Of a DNA stretch of 64,000 bases, positions 51,542-62,496 are shown piece after piece. The notes beneath the pieces are model-generated. The model was given only the letters and a program-made list of their open reading frames with translations, had not been told where the DNA came from and made no database searches. This DNA comes from Pseudomonas sp. SORT22 (GTDB lineage: Bacteria; Pseudomonadota; Gammaproteobacteria; Pseudomonadales; Pseudomonadaceae), in assembly GCF_018417635.1 (NCBI RefSeq), contig NZ_CP071007.1:3596501-3660500 (forward strand), in the 5' to 3' direction. Numbering within the stretch: position 1 is the stretch's first letter; the number at the start of each line of letters is the position of its first letter. A program made the translations under genes and the position numbers.

Positions 51542-52096
51542 ATGCATGACCTGCCACTGGCTGCCGCCGACTTCGCGTTCCTCGACGCCACTTTGCAGCA
51601 GTACGGCGATGACCACTCGGTGCTCAACGCCTCGGAGCTCGACGGCTACTTCACTGCGCTGGTGTCGAGCCCGGTGCAGGTGGACATCCGCAAGTGGTTC
51701 CCGGCGATCTGGGGCGGGCAGATGCCGGAATGGCAAAACGCTGCTGACTGCCAGCGCTTCGTCGAGCTGTGTGCCCGTCACCTGAACAGCCTGGCCACCC
51801 AACTGGTTGAAGCGCCGCAGGCATTTGCCCCGCGCCTTGAGCAGACCGAACACCAGGGCCAGCCGTTGCCATTGGCGGAGGAATGGTGCTTTGGTTATTT
51901 GCGCGGTATCGCCATTGCCAACTGGCCGGTGCTGCCTGAAGCGCAAATGCAGGCCTTGCAGGTGATTACCGGCTGGGCCGAGCAGGATGAATTCGAGCTG
52001 CCGGCGAACCTGGACGTTGCCTTGCATCGTCAGCGGGTGGTGGCGATTGCCCCGGCGGCGCGGGCGCTGCATGACTACTGGCTGGCGCAGCGCTGA
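51542..52096 (+). CDS. UPF0149/YecA-family protein
   Basis: A 184-residue helical protein. It has NASELDGYFTALVSSPVQVD, WFPAIWGGQMPEWQNAADC and AEEWCFGYLRGIAIANWPV, which are hallmarks of YecA/UPF0149. The C-terminal SEC-C zinc motif found in some members is absent. Function is unknown. AAGGAG precedes the ATG. A REP-derived hairpin terminates it. Confidence 0.83.
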   Translation: MHDLPLAAADFAFLDATLQQYGDDHSVLNASELDGYFTALVSSPVQVDIRKWFPAIWGGQMPEWQNAADCQRFVELCARHLNSLATQLVEAPQAFAPRLEQTEHQGQPLPLAEEWCFGYLRGIAIANWPVLPEAQMQALQVITGWAEQDEFELPANLDVALHRQRVVAIAPAARALHDYWLAQR

Positions 52097-52135
52097 TTGG
52101 CTCTTTGGTGCCTGCATTACCACCGCTGCGCGCTC

Positions 52136-52183
52136 GATCGCGGGTCAGTTCCGCTCCCACAGGGAAGCGGAACTGACCCGCGA
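52136..52183. repeat. REP-derived perfect hairpin between convergent genes
   Basis: A 19-bp stem, ATCGCGGGTCAGTTCCGCT (52136-52154) with its exact inverse (52165-52183), encloses a 10-base loop. It has the REP core at both ends and ends six bases before the katG stop. It probably acts as a bidirectional terminator. Confidence 0.8.
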
Positions 52184-52189
52184 TGAGGC

Positions 52190-54487
<2,298 letters not shown>

Positions 54488-54565
54488 TTAGTTATCTCCA
54501 CATCAGGTCCGGCCGGCACCCGCCAGCGCATCATCAAGGCTAGTCCCGGCCCCGGCAGTCAGCAA

Positions 54566-54602
54566 ATAGACGCAGTATTGCCCGCCGATAGCCATAATCT
54601 CT
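54566..54602 (-). promoter_or_regulatory. OxyR-type binding motif upstream of katG
   Basis: ATAG-N7-ATTG-N7-ATAG-N7-CTCT matches the four-element OxyR pattern (ATAG-N7-CTAT, repeated with N7) at the two ATAG elements exactly, and the CTAT elements partly (one or two mismatches each). It sits between katG and the divergent M41-like gene and could affect both. Confidence 0.5.
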
Positions 54603-54663
54603 TATACCAACCCCAGGGAAGGAGCAGATCGTAGCGATAGCCGCCTCACCTGAGGTCATGACC

Positions 54664-55275
54664 ATGAACAGCCGTCCGCGTCGCACCGCCTACCACGAAG
54701 CCGGCCATGCCCTGGCCTTCTGGTGGAACGGCCTGGCGATCAGGCGGGTAACCGTGCGCACCCGGGCAGAAGCGCTGATCGGGCCGATGGTGGATTTGCG
54801 CGGCAACCTGCAGGCGGTCAAGGGCCTGGTCGAGGCGGACTACCTGGTGCCCCTGCCCGCCTTCGAGCCGCCAGGCATCGCCGAACACCTGCCATCGATG
54901 ATCGAGCTGATCGAACGCGACCTGCTCAACTGCTTCGCCGGCCCCGTGGCCGAGGCAATCTACCGTCACAGCGCCGATGATCGCTTTCTCACCACCAGTG
55001 GCGCCGGCGACCTGCGCCGGGCCCATGAACTGATCGCCCTGCTGCCGGCGCGCCAGGTTGCGCAGGCCGGGCCCATGGCCCTGGGTCGCTGTCACAGCCT
55101 GCTACGCGCTTACTGGCCGGTGCTGCGGGTGCTCGCTGAACGGCTGCGCGAGCAAGGCGTACTGGACGGCGAAACACTGATCGAGCTGCTGTGCCAGTTG
55201 ACCGGCGAGACCCCGCAACGGCTCGGCAATCCGCTGGCAAGCCTGGACAGGCGCTGGCAACAACGGTCGGTGTGA
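54664..55275 (+). CDS. Stand-alone M41 (FtsH-like) peptidase-domain protein
   Basis: A 203-residue protein. The zinc motif HEAGH is at residues 11-15, and NCFAGPVAEAIY plus GAGDLRRAHELIALL mirror the FtsH protease domain, where the Asp (here about Asp116) is the third zinc ligand. The AAA ATPase and membrane helices of FtsH are absent. Such stand-alone M41 domains are poorly studied. ATG 54664 is preferred to 54658 because GAGG stands at 54652-54655. It diverges from katG across the OxyR-like motif. Confidence 0.72.
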   Translation: MNSRPRRTAYHEAGHALAFWWNGLAIRRVTVRTRAEALIGPMVDLRGNLQAVKGLVEADYLVPLPAFEPPGIAEHLPSMIELIERDLLNCFAGPVAEAIYRHSADDRFLTTSGAGDLRRAHELIALLPARQVAQAGPMALGRCHSLLRAYWPVLRVLAERLREQGVLDGETLIELLCQLTGETPQRLGNPLASLDRRWQQRSV

Positions 55276-55383
55276 GCTTCAGCCCTGGTGGGCAACTTGC
55301 TGTTACCCGGACAACCCGGCAAGCTTGCCGCTCAGCGCGCACTGCATCCGCCGTACACCCCGCAAGCAAGGACCTTGAACCCC

Positions 55384-57366
55384 ATGAGTAATGCCACCCA
55401 GGCAAATTTGCCGCAACGCTCGGCAGTCACCAGCAAAAGCCTGGCTCAAGCGACACAAGGAACCTTCAACATCCCGCTTATCGGTGAGCTTGCGGCCTTC
55501 ACCTACCAGGACGCAGTCAAGTTCCCATCATTACTGCTGGATGATGCAAACAGCGCCTATGTCTACATCCTCAGGCGCACGGACAAGCTCGATACCGAGC
55601 ACAATGCCCCGCAACCGTTTTATGTGGGTAAAGGCATCAAGCGACGCTACGCCTTTCACTACTATGAAGCGGCGACGACGGCCAAATACGCACCGTCCAA
55701 AAACATGCGCAAGATCCACACCATCAACAAGGTCGGCAGGGATAAGGTACTCATCCAGATCATTCCCTGTCACTCAAGCGAGTACGCCAATGACCTTGAA
55801 ATCAAGCTGATCGCACATTGGGGGCGCAGTTCGAACAATAGCGGTTGCCTGACCAACTTGACCGACGGAGGCGAAGGGGTCAGTGGCCTGCAGATGCCCG
55901 AGCATGTACTGGAGCTTCTGCGGGAAAAGGCCAGGCAACCGGTGCTGTTCAACGGCAAAAAGTACGCGGGGATCAAAGTGGCCTTCTAGGCCCATAGCCC
56001 ACTGGAAATCGCCAACGCCCTGGAAGTCGATATCGAATCCGGGTATTGCACGGACTACAACACATTCAAAGCCTGGTATCACAACTGGGCCAAGCAAGGC
56101 TTTTTTCCGGAAGGTTTCAACTATCTGGACGAAGACCGGCCGGTGTATATGGAAAACAGCCGGGCGCTTATCCAGGAGCAGACTCAGGCCAACCGCATGG
56201 AGGGCTACAAGAAAGCCTGGAACACCCGTTACGCCTACCCCCGCTATTGGGTGAGAGGCAATGCTTATCACACCATCAGCGAGGCTGCCGCAAAGGAAAG
56301 CGTCGGTACCGAATCCAACCTGGCCGCCCTGTTTCGAAGAATGGTATCGAGCAACCTTTTTTATCAAGGCTTCAACCTGCTGGACGCCTCCGGGAACAAA
56401 CTATTCCAGGAAAGCCAACAGGGACTGCTGGACGTTGCTCGCCTCAAAAACGCCGAGTTTCTGATCGACCTGGTGTCCAAGCCTGTTCTGCTGAACGGCA
56501 TTCTTTACGAAAACCGCATGAGCGCTTTCGGACAATCCAGCCACAGTGAGAACATCACTTACTTTGCGTTCACCAGCCAGATCAATCGTTACATCAAGGC
56601 CGGGGTTTTCCCTCATGGGCTGAACGTGCCCGATGCCAGCGGTGCGCCCACTTACCCGGAAATCGATCCCTTCCTGCTCAGGGGCCGCACCCTGCAGCAT
56701 TACTACAAAGTGTGCAACCGGCTGTTCCCCAGCATGCAGTCAGCCTCGTTGTTTTATGGTCTGAGCCACTCGGTCATCCACCGCTACTTCACAACCTGGA
56801 AAAAAGAAGCCGAATCGGCGGCCAACCCTTTGGCATTTCCCACGGGTTTCAACATCTACGACTCAAAGACGCAACAGTCCCTTTACCCGGAAATGGAGAT
56901 TGTCGATTGTCGTGTACCGGCATCCGGCTACCTCTACCTGGGTAAAAAATTCGCTACCCTGGCTCAGATCGACACCTATAGAAAACGAGCGCGCGGCGTC
57001 ACCTCAACGTTGTGCCAAAAAAGACGCAAAGCCTATTTCGAAACCCAGGCACCCCTGGATAGCACGCTCAATGTCCTCGGACTGGACGGCACCCCCTTGT
57101 ACCCCGTCGACCTGAGCCTGAAGATATCCACGCCCATTGCTGCAGCCGACGGCAATGGCCATCGACTGCACAATGCCGCCAAACCGGTATGGATTTACCA
57201 CGACAGCGGCTGGACCCGCTTTGACTCACACAGCGCGGCGTACCGGGCGTTGCGCTGTCTGCAGCAGAAGTACAAGAACGAGGACAGTTTCACCGCTTCG
57301 ATTGCTTCACAGGTCAAGGCTGGAAGACGGCCTGACTGGCTGTCGCTGACCGACCCTGAGTGCTGA
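55384..57366 (+). pseudogene. GIY-YIG nuclease-like protein with repeated modules, interrupted by one amber codon
   Basis: A single frame runs from ATG 55384 to the TGA at 57364-57366 (660 codons), broken only by TAG at 55987-55989 (codon 202). Residues ~60-190 form a LEM3-like GIY-YIG domain (YVYILRRTD, PFYVGKGIKRRYAFH, IKLIAHWG, NLTDGGEG). The rest consists of at least four degenerate repeats with a shared pattern: P-V-x-x-N/R-G-x-x-Y at the start (PVLFNGKKYAG, PVLLNGILYEN, PRYWVRGNAYH) and F-P/Y-x-G-F/L-N at the end (FFPEGFNYL, LFYQGFNLL, VFPHGLNVP, AFPTGFNIY). This resembles NUMOD-type DNA-binding modules of homing endonucleases. The amber codon falls inside repeat 1. GC is lower than in neighbouring genes. 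It could be a recent pseudogene or two products. Confidence 0.72.
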
Positions 57367-57391
57367 GGGTTGGCACCTTGCGACCTGGCTG

Positions 57392-57895
57392 TCAGTGCAA
57401 GGCCCGGGTCACGAGGAAGTTCACCAGTTCCGGCTCGTCGTCCAGTTCGATCGAGCGTACCGGCCGCGGCAACTTGTCGAGCACCGCGCGCCAGAAGGCA
57501 TGGGCGGTTTCGTCCTGGTCGTAGTAACGCACCAGCCACTGGTTCTGCCCGCTCGCCAGCACCTGGCTGGCCAGGGCGCTGGCGATGCCCTTGCGCCGGT
57601 AGCGCTTGAGGATGAACAGGTCGGCCAGCTCCAGGGCGTCGAGGTCCGGCAGCTCGCTGCGTTCGATCAGCAGGAAGCCGGCGATGTAGCCGTCGACCAG
57701 GATCAGGTTGGCGCTCCACTGCGGCTCTTGCCAGTAGCGTTGCAGGTGCTCGTCATGCACATAGAAGCGGCCATCGACCTCGACGTCTTCCTGTTCCCAG
57801 TCCGACGACTCGTAGGCGTAAAACTGGTAGAGGTTGCGGATCAGCTCGATCTGCTCGGGGCCGGTTTGCAGGAGCTCGACAGTAAGGCCGCTCAT
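57392..57895 (-). CDS. GNAT-family N-acetyltransferase
   Basis: A 167-residue acetyltransferase. The acetyl-CoA loop is LFILKRYRRKGIASALASQV, and HAFWRAVLDKLP is the usual closing helix. The N-terminus has the bacterial ELIRNLYQFYAYESSDW pattern. The substrate is unknown. It converges on the repeat protein gene with a 25-base gap. The promoter must lie in the gap with the RidA-like gene upstream. Confidence 0.82.
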   Translation of the reverse strand: MSGLTVELLQTGPEQIELIRNLYQFYAYESSDWEQEDVEVDGRFYVHDEHLQRYWQEPQWSANLILVDGYIAGFLLIERSELPDLDALELADLFILKRYRRKGIASALASQVLASGQNQWLVRYYDQDETAHAFWRAVLDKLPRPVRSIELDDEPELVNFLVTRALH

Positions 57896-58015
57896 GGCTG
57901 GACCTCATACAGCGGAAGAATCGACGGCATTGGTATCTCGATAAGTGAACGAACAGCGCGTTTTGCGGGCGCTATTGTTTACAAAAGCCGGGGCCAATGC
58001 CATCGCTAAAACATG

Positions 58016-58429
58016 TCACCCGGCAGCTAGCGCGGCGACCGCGTCGATTTCGATCAACATGCCGTCGAGCGCCAGGCGCGGCACCGGGGTCAGCGTGCAG
58101 GTCGGGGTCATGTTGCTGCCCCAGGCCCGCTTGGCCTCGCTACCCCAGATACGCAGCCTGGCCTCGTCGTGGTCGACGATCAGCAGGGTCAGCTTGAACA
58201 CATCGGCCAGGCTTGCGCCTCTGGATGCCAGGGCAATCTGCAGATTGCCCAGGGCCTGGCGTGCCTGCTCGGCAAAGTCACTCGACAAGCGGCCTTCAAG
58301 GTCTTCACCACCCTGCCCGGCGATGTACAGCAGCCGGGCATTGGCGGCGACTTCAGCCACATGGGAGTAGGCATTGGCGCTGGGATCATAGAGGCCTTCG
58401 GGGTTGGACAGGTGGAAAGCTGCGGTCAT
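58016..58429 (-). CDS. RidA-family (YjgF-like) protein
   Basis: A 137-residue member of the RidA superfamily, more distant than the one at 47741. It has LLYIAGQGGEDLEGRLSSDF, QALGNLQIALASRGASLADV, and the C-terminal LTPVPRLALDGMLIEIDAVA. The catalytic-type Arg lies in TPVPRLALDG. The enzyme substrate is unknown. ATG 58429 is chosen because GGAG precedes it. Confidence 0.8.
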   Translation of the reverse strand: MTAAFHLSNPEGLYDPSANAYSHVAEVAANARLLYIAGQGGEDLEGRLSSDFAEQARQALGNLQIALASRGASLADVFKLTLLIVDHDEARLRIWGSEAKRAWGSNMTPTCTLTPVPRLALDGMLIEIDAVAALAAG

Positions 58430-58574
58430 GGTGCTGCTCCGAATGATGGGAGCGGCGAGTATCAAACCTCGACTTAAGTAGAGGTCAAGCCTGATGTTGC
58501 CAGCGCTGCGCAGGGGGCAATGATGACTGGCGTGTTAATCTGGCCCCTCGCACGGATTCGACCAGAGAGCAGAC

Positions 58575-59000
58575 ATGCCAATCGACCTACCTGACACCCT
58601 ACGCCCACTGTTCATTGCCGCCGGATGGCCGGCCAACAACCCGCTACCGGCCAGTGTGCCGACCAACCATCCGGCGGCCACGCTGCTGCTGAGCCTCAAC
58701 GGCCTGTGCGTCGGCCACTGCGGCGCCGGTGAAGAATGCGCTGCCGGCGACATCGAGTTCAGGGCCAAGCCCGCCCTGCACGACGACAAAGTCATCGTGA
58801 GGATGCAACACAAGCTCAACACCACCCTGGTGTGCATCGGCGATGTCCACCACGGCCATGGCGCGCTGTTTGTCGACAGCCAGGGCGCCTGCTACCTCAT
58901 GAGCCAGGTTCACGATGCCTTCTGGCTGCTGGGCAGCACCTTTGTCGTTGCTGCAGAAAGCCTGCTGCTGGGCCGTCAGCCACAAGCGCAACTGCTGTGA
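58575..59000 (+). CDS. SUKH-3-like immunity protein (orphan)
   Basis: A 141-residue protein. Its overall pattern fits SUKH-3 immunity proteins: a short helical start with FIAAGWPANNP, LNGLCVGHCGAGEECAAGDIEF, then a Gly-Asp turn TTLVCIGDVHHGHGALFVD, a YLMSQVHDAFWLLGSTF strand-helix and the closing ESLLLGRQ. SUKH proteins neutralise diverse polymorphic toxins. No toxin or YwqJ-like gene lies next to it, so it is an orphan. AGAG precedes the ATG. The family assignment is by pattern only. Confidence 0.65.
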   Translation: MPIDLPDTLRPLFIAAGWPANNPLPASVPTNHPAATLLLSLNGLCVGHCGAGEECAAGDIEFRAKPALHDDKVIVRMQHKLNTTLVCIGDVHHGHGALFVDSQGACYLMSQVHDAFWLLGSTFVVAAESLLLGRQPQAQLL

Positions 59001-59090
59001 AATTCAGGCGCAAATAAGGCAAATTGCTGGCCCCCTGCTAGCCGCTTCGTTGGCAAACTCGCTTTCTTTTCAGCAAGTTAGGTAGGTGCT

Positions 59091-59420
59091 ATGCGGGCTT
59101 ATGGATTAACCCTGGCAGCGTTTTTTCTGCTCGCCCTCCCGCTCGGTGTCCAGGCCAAGGCCCTGGGCAACAATGACCGCTACATGTGCAGTTGGGGTTC
59201 GCAGATTGCCGCCGGCGCGCAGCAGTCGAAGCTGTCAGGGGTGACCCTGTACGCCGCGCGCAAGCGCCTGCAGGTGCGTAAGTTCAACAAGCCGTGGATG
59301 CGCATGACCGCCATGGGCATCACCGAACAGACCTACAACAGCCAGTCACGTCTCAAGCCCGCAGCCATCAAGCAGACCTACTACGAGCAATGCGTCAGCC
59401 ATGCGCTGGCGCGGCGCTGA
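59091..59420 (+). CDS. Small secreted protein of unknown function
   Basis: A 109-residue protein with a signal peptide (MRAYGLTLAAFFLLALPLGV, cleavage near VQA/KA). The mature part is basic, with two cysteines (YMCSWGSQIAAGAQQS and YEQCVSHALARR) that could form a disulfide. No family is recognised. The TAGGTAGG ribosome-site region precedes the ATG. The last 26 bases overlap the end of the convergent NUDIX gene. Confidence 0.72.
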   Translation: MRAYGLTLAAFFLLALPLGVQAKALGNNDRYMCSWGSQIAAGAQQSKLSGVTLYAARKRLQVRKFNKPWMRMTAMGITEQTYNSQSRLKPAAIKQTYYEQCVSHALARR

Positions 59421-59865
59421 ACACCCCGGCCGACTCAAGGGTTTCAATCAGCCGCTCGGGCCACACTATGTCGGTGGTTTGCCGCAGTTCCTCGGCCGAC
59501 CACCAGCGATGATCGGCCATTACCTCGACCTCCGAAGCCGTCCAGCCCTGGCGGCACAGCTGCTGGTTTTGCGCCTGGATCAGGTAGTACTGCTCGACCG
59601 ACGTGACCCACTCGCCGCTGGGTAGCTGCATGGTAAAGCGCCGCTCGCTCAAGTGCGCGCCCACCGCGTCGACCTCGATGCCGGTTTCTTCGCGCAGCTC
59701 GCGAATGGCGGCCTGTTCGAAGTTTTCGCCCTCCTCCACACCGCCTCCCGGCGTTGCCCAGTAATCGTCACCGGCCAGCGCGCCGTTGCGATGGACGAAG
59801 CGAAACAGCAACACGCTGCGGGAGGGGCTGATGACTAACAGCCGGGCTGATTTACGTTCACGCAT
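59395..59865 (-). CDS. NUDIX hydrolase
   Basis: A 156-residue NUDIX protein. The box G-x5-E-x7-RELREETGI occupies residues 41-63 (GGVEEGENFEQAAIRELREE). YWATPGG precedes it and a C-terminal WWSAEELRQT follows. The substrate, a nucleoside diphosphate linked to another group, cannot be inferred. It converges on the small secreted protein gene with a 26-base overlap. Confidence 0.88.
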   Translation of the reverse strand: MRERKSARLLVISPSRSVLLFRFVHRNGALAGDDYWATPGGGVEEGENFEQAAIRELREETGIEVDAVGAHLSERRFTMQLPSGEWVTSVEQYYLIQAQNQQLCRQGWTASEVEVMADHRWWSAEELRQTTDIVWPERLIETLESAGVFSAAPAHG

Positions 59866-59922
59866 CGTGGTGTTCCTGTCCTTGGTTTATGATCGCGGGC
59901 GAAATTCTACCGGGCTCCAGGG

Positions 59923-60348
59923 ATGAACAACGACAAATCTGCGCCGACAACCAGCGATTTTCACGGCAGCTGCCTGTGCGGCGCCGTCAGCTACCGCATC
60001 AACACCCCGCTAAAAGCCGTCAGCCACTGCCACTGCAGCCAGTGCCGCAAAGCCCATGGCGCAGCCTTCGCCACGTACGCCAGCGTGCCGGCTGCGGCCC
60101 TGAGCTGCAGCGATCCGCAGGGCATGTTGCAGGTGTTCAAGTCATCACCCACGGTCAGCCGCAGCTTTTGTTCAGGCTGCGGCGCGAGCCTGTTCTGGGC
60201 CAATGCCAGTGGCGAGTATCCGGACTGGGTCAGCGTTGCGCTGGGCACCCTGGATACGCCGTTCGAGCCTGCCCGGCAAAAACATGTGCATGTACAGTCC
60301 AAGGCCTGCTGGCTGGTGATTGGCGATACCTGGCCGCAACACCAATAG
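59923..60348 (+). CDS. GFA-family (glutathione-dependent formaldehyde-activating fold) protein
   Basis: A 141-residue zinc protein. The cysteine pattern is GSCLCGAVSYR, CHCSQCRKAHGAAFATYA and CSGCGASLFW. The C-terminal GTLDTPFEPARQKHVHVQSK is typical of the larger GFA branch. It is divergent from the NUDIX gene. It is a different subgroup from the GFA protein at 29587. Zinc binding and possible glutathione-adduct chemistry are family-level inferences. Confidence 0.84.
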   Translation: MNNDKSAPTTSDFHGSCLCGAVSYRINTPLKAVSHCHCSQCRKAHGAAFATYASVPAAALSCSDPQGMLQVFKSSPTVSRSFCSGCGASLFWANASGEYPDWVSVALGTLDTPFEPARQKHVHVQSKACWLVIGDTWPQHQ

Positions 60349-60379
60349 ACTGAAATAACTTCAACGCAAGGACGCCCCC

Positions 60380-60772
60380 ATGTATCGCTTGATTTATGCC
60401 GGTTTCAGCGTGCTGATGGTGTTGGCTACCCCGGCCCAGGCAAGCAGCCTGTGCCCCGGCGCCAACACCGAAGTGCAGATGCTCGAATGCATGCAGCGCT
60501 CGCTGAAAAAATCCGATCGGCAATTGAATCAGCTCTACCAGGAGCTGGTTACACGCTTCAAGGACGAGGGCGCGTCACCCGGGCGCCCGACCCAGGACGT
60601 GGCGCTGAAAAAAGCCCAGCGCACCTGGATTGCCTTTCGTGATGCCAGCTGTGAACTGGAGACGTATGAGTCGGTTGGCGGCAGCGGCTACGCCACCATC
60701 CATACCCATTGCCTGTTGAAGCAGACGCAAGCCAGAGTCCAGTACCTGAAGCGGATTAGCGGCATGCCTTGA
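60380..60772 (+). CDS. LprI/DUF1311-family secreted protein
   Basis: A 130-residue exported protein. A signal peptide (MYRLIYAGFSVLMVLATPAQA) precedes a body with the DUF1311/LprI pattern CPGANTEVQMLECMQRSLKK, LNQLYQELVTRFKD, KKAQRTWIAFRDASCELET and TIHTHCLLKQTQARVQYL. Several LprI proteins inhibit lysozyme; others have no known role. It follows the GFA gene on the same strand by 31 bases. AAGGAC precedes the ATG. Confidence 0.85.
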   Translation: MYRLIYAGFSVLMVLATPAQASSLCPGANTEVQMLECMQRSLKKSDRQLNQLYQELVTRFKDEGASPGRPTQDVALKKAQRTWIAFRDASCELETYESVGGSGYATIHTHCLLKQTQARVQYLKRISGMP

Positions 60773-60776
60773 AGGG

Positions 60777-61388
60777 TCAGACCGGTGCGCTGGCGTGCTC
60801 TGCGTGGACGGCGGCCTGCACCGCCGGCCTGGCCGCTACACGCTCGACATAACCCGCCAGCGCTGGCCATTGCGCTATATCGATGGCAAACACCGGCAAC
60901 CAGCCCAGCACAGTGAACAGGTAGGCATCGGCGATGCTGAAAGCTCCCTGCAGGTAGTCATTGCTACCGAGCAGTTCGTTCAAATAACCCAGGCGCTTGA
61001 ACAGCTTGTCGCCAAAGATCACCCTGGCCGCCTCCGGCAGCTCGGCATTGAACAGCGGTGCGCTGCCGGCATGGATTTCGGCGCTGATGAAATTGAGCAG
61101 CTCCTGCAGCCGCGAGCGCTCCCAGCTGCCGTTGGCCGGCGCCAATCCGGCCTCGGGCCTGAGGTCGGCCAGGTACTGGAGAATGGCCGGCCCTTCGGTC
61201 AGTACCTCACCATTGTCAAGCAGCAGCGCGGCCACGTAACCCTTGGGGTTGATGCTGCGAAAATCACGGCCATCGGCGCAGCGTTTGCTCTGGTTATTGA
61301 CCCGTACCAGCTCGAATGGCAGGCCCAGTTCGCGCAGGATGATATGCGGCGCCAGCGAGCAGGCATTGGGGGCGAAATAGAGTTTCAT
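60777..61388 (-). CDS. Glutathione S-transferase (beta-like)
   Basis: A 203-residue GST. The thioredoxin-like half opens MKLYFAPNACSLAPHIILRE with the bacterial beta-type Cys10 and the Ser before it, and LLLDNGEVLTEGPAILQYLA holds the glutathione-binding EGPAI. The C-terminal FSIADAYLFTVLGWLPV helix is conserved. It conjugates glutathione to electrophiles. AGGAG precedes the ATG. It lies about 100 bases after the LysR gene on the same strand. Confidence 0.9.
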   Translation of the reverse strand: MKLYFAPNACSLAPHIILRELGLPFELVRVNNQSKRCADGRDFRSINPKGYVAALLLDNGEVLTEGPAILQYLADLRPEAGLAPANGSWERSRLQELLNFISAEIHAGSAPLFNAELPEAARVIFGDKLFKRLGYLNELLGSNDYLQGAFSIADAYLFTVLGWLPVFAIDIAQWPALAGYVERVAARPAVQAAVHAEHASAPV

Positions 61389-61485
61389 CGGGCGTCTCCT
61401 GACAGGATCAAGAGGCGCAGGATCAACAAACGCCAGCGCCAGGTAAACTTACAATTTCACCACCTGATCATTAGCTGCGCTTATG

Positions 61486-62397
61486 TCAGGCGGTGTGGTC
61501 CGCTACATCAAGCCCAACTTCGCCCATAGCCTTGTGCACATGCTTTAGCAGCGCCTGGGCCGCAGGCGACGGCGGGTTTGCCGACGCACTGACCAAGCCG
61601 AAACGCCGGTAGATCGGCGGATGCAGGTCATACACGCGCATCGCACGCGGGTCCTTTGGCAACGTTGAGGCCGGCACGATCGACACGCCCATGCCCTCGC
61701 CCACCAGGGCAAACGCGGTGCGCCAGTCGCGCACCGTCAGGCGCACGTTGCTCAGGTGCAGCCCTGCCTGTTGCACCAGGCTCTGGCCATGCACATGACA
61801 GCCACCAGTGGCGACAATGAACGGCTCATCGACCAGCTCTGCCAACTCCACCGGGCTCAGGCTACCGCGCCTGGCCAAGGGGTGATCGAGCGGTATTGCC
61901 GCCACCCAGCGGTCACGCCCAAGCATCACCGGATCTCGGCTCGGCAGCGGGTTCATCACCACGCCCAGGTCGGTAGCCCCCGAAGCCAGCCAGCTTTCGA
62001 CCTCCTCGTCGGTGCCCTCCAGGCAGATCACCTCGATACCCGGGTGCAGGCGCTTGAAAGCCTGCAACAGCGGTGGCAACAGCGAGGCGAACAACGACGG
62101 GAAGGTCGCCAGGCGCACACGCCCAAGGTGGCAACCGCGGCTGGCGTCGACCAGGTGCTGGATCGACTCCAGCTCGGCGACCATGCGCCGGGCACGCACC
62201 AGCACCTGCTCGCCCAGCGCCGTCACGCAAGTGTGCGTGCGCTCGCGCACGAACACCTTTACCCCCAGCGCCGCCTCCATCTGGCTGATCGCCTGGCTGG
62301 CGCCAGACTGGGTGATGCCGAAGGCCTCGGCAGCGCGCGAGACATTGCCGGCATCGGCCACGGCGACCAGCAGCTTCCAGTGCATCAGGTTCATCAT
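61486..62397 (-). CDS. LysR-family transcriptional regulator
   Basis: A 303-residue LysR protein. The HTH is VADAGNVSRAAEAFGITQSG then ASQAISQMEAAL. The effector domain starts at GCHLGRVRLATFPSLF. It lies upstream of the GST gene on the same strand and may regulate it or the genes further right. The start at 62397 (MMNLMHWKLL) is accepted; 62394 is an alternative Met. Confidence 0.85.
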   Translation of the reverse strand: MMNLMHWKLLVAVADAGNVSRAAEAFGITQSGASQAISQMEAALGVKVFVRERTHTCVTALGEQVLVRARRMVAELESIQHLVDASRGCHLGRVRLATFPSLFASLLPPLLQAFKRLHPGIEVICLEGTDEEVESWLASGATDLGVVMNPLPSRDPVMLGRDRWVAAIPLDHPLARRGSLSPVELAELVDEPFIVATGGCHVHGQSLVQQAGLHLSNVRLTVRDWRTAFALVGEGMGVSIVPASTLPKDPRAMRVYDLHPPIYRRFGLVSASANPPSPAAQALLKHVHKAMGEVGLDVADHTA

Positions 62398-62496
62398 GAT
62401 CGTGCTGTTCCCTGCATGGCCTTACATCGACATCGATCTTAGCGCCGTTGGTCAAGCGCACAAAGCCCGTCAACAGTGGCATTAATACCCGCTGAT

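Noticed and set aside
10050-52183. CRISPR array or IS termini suggested by recurring short repeats
   Set aside because: The repeats are scattered single or paired REP elements with no regular spacers and no transposase.
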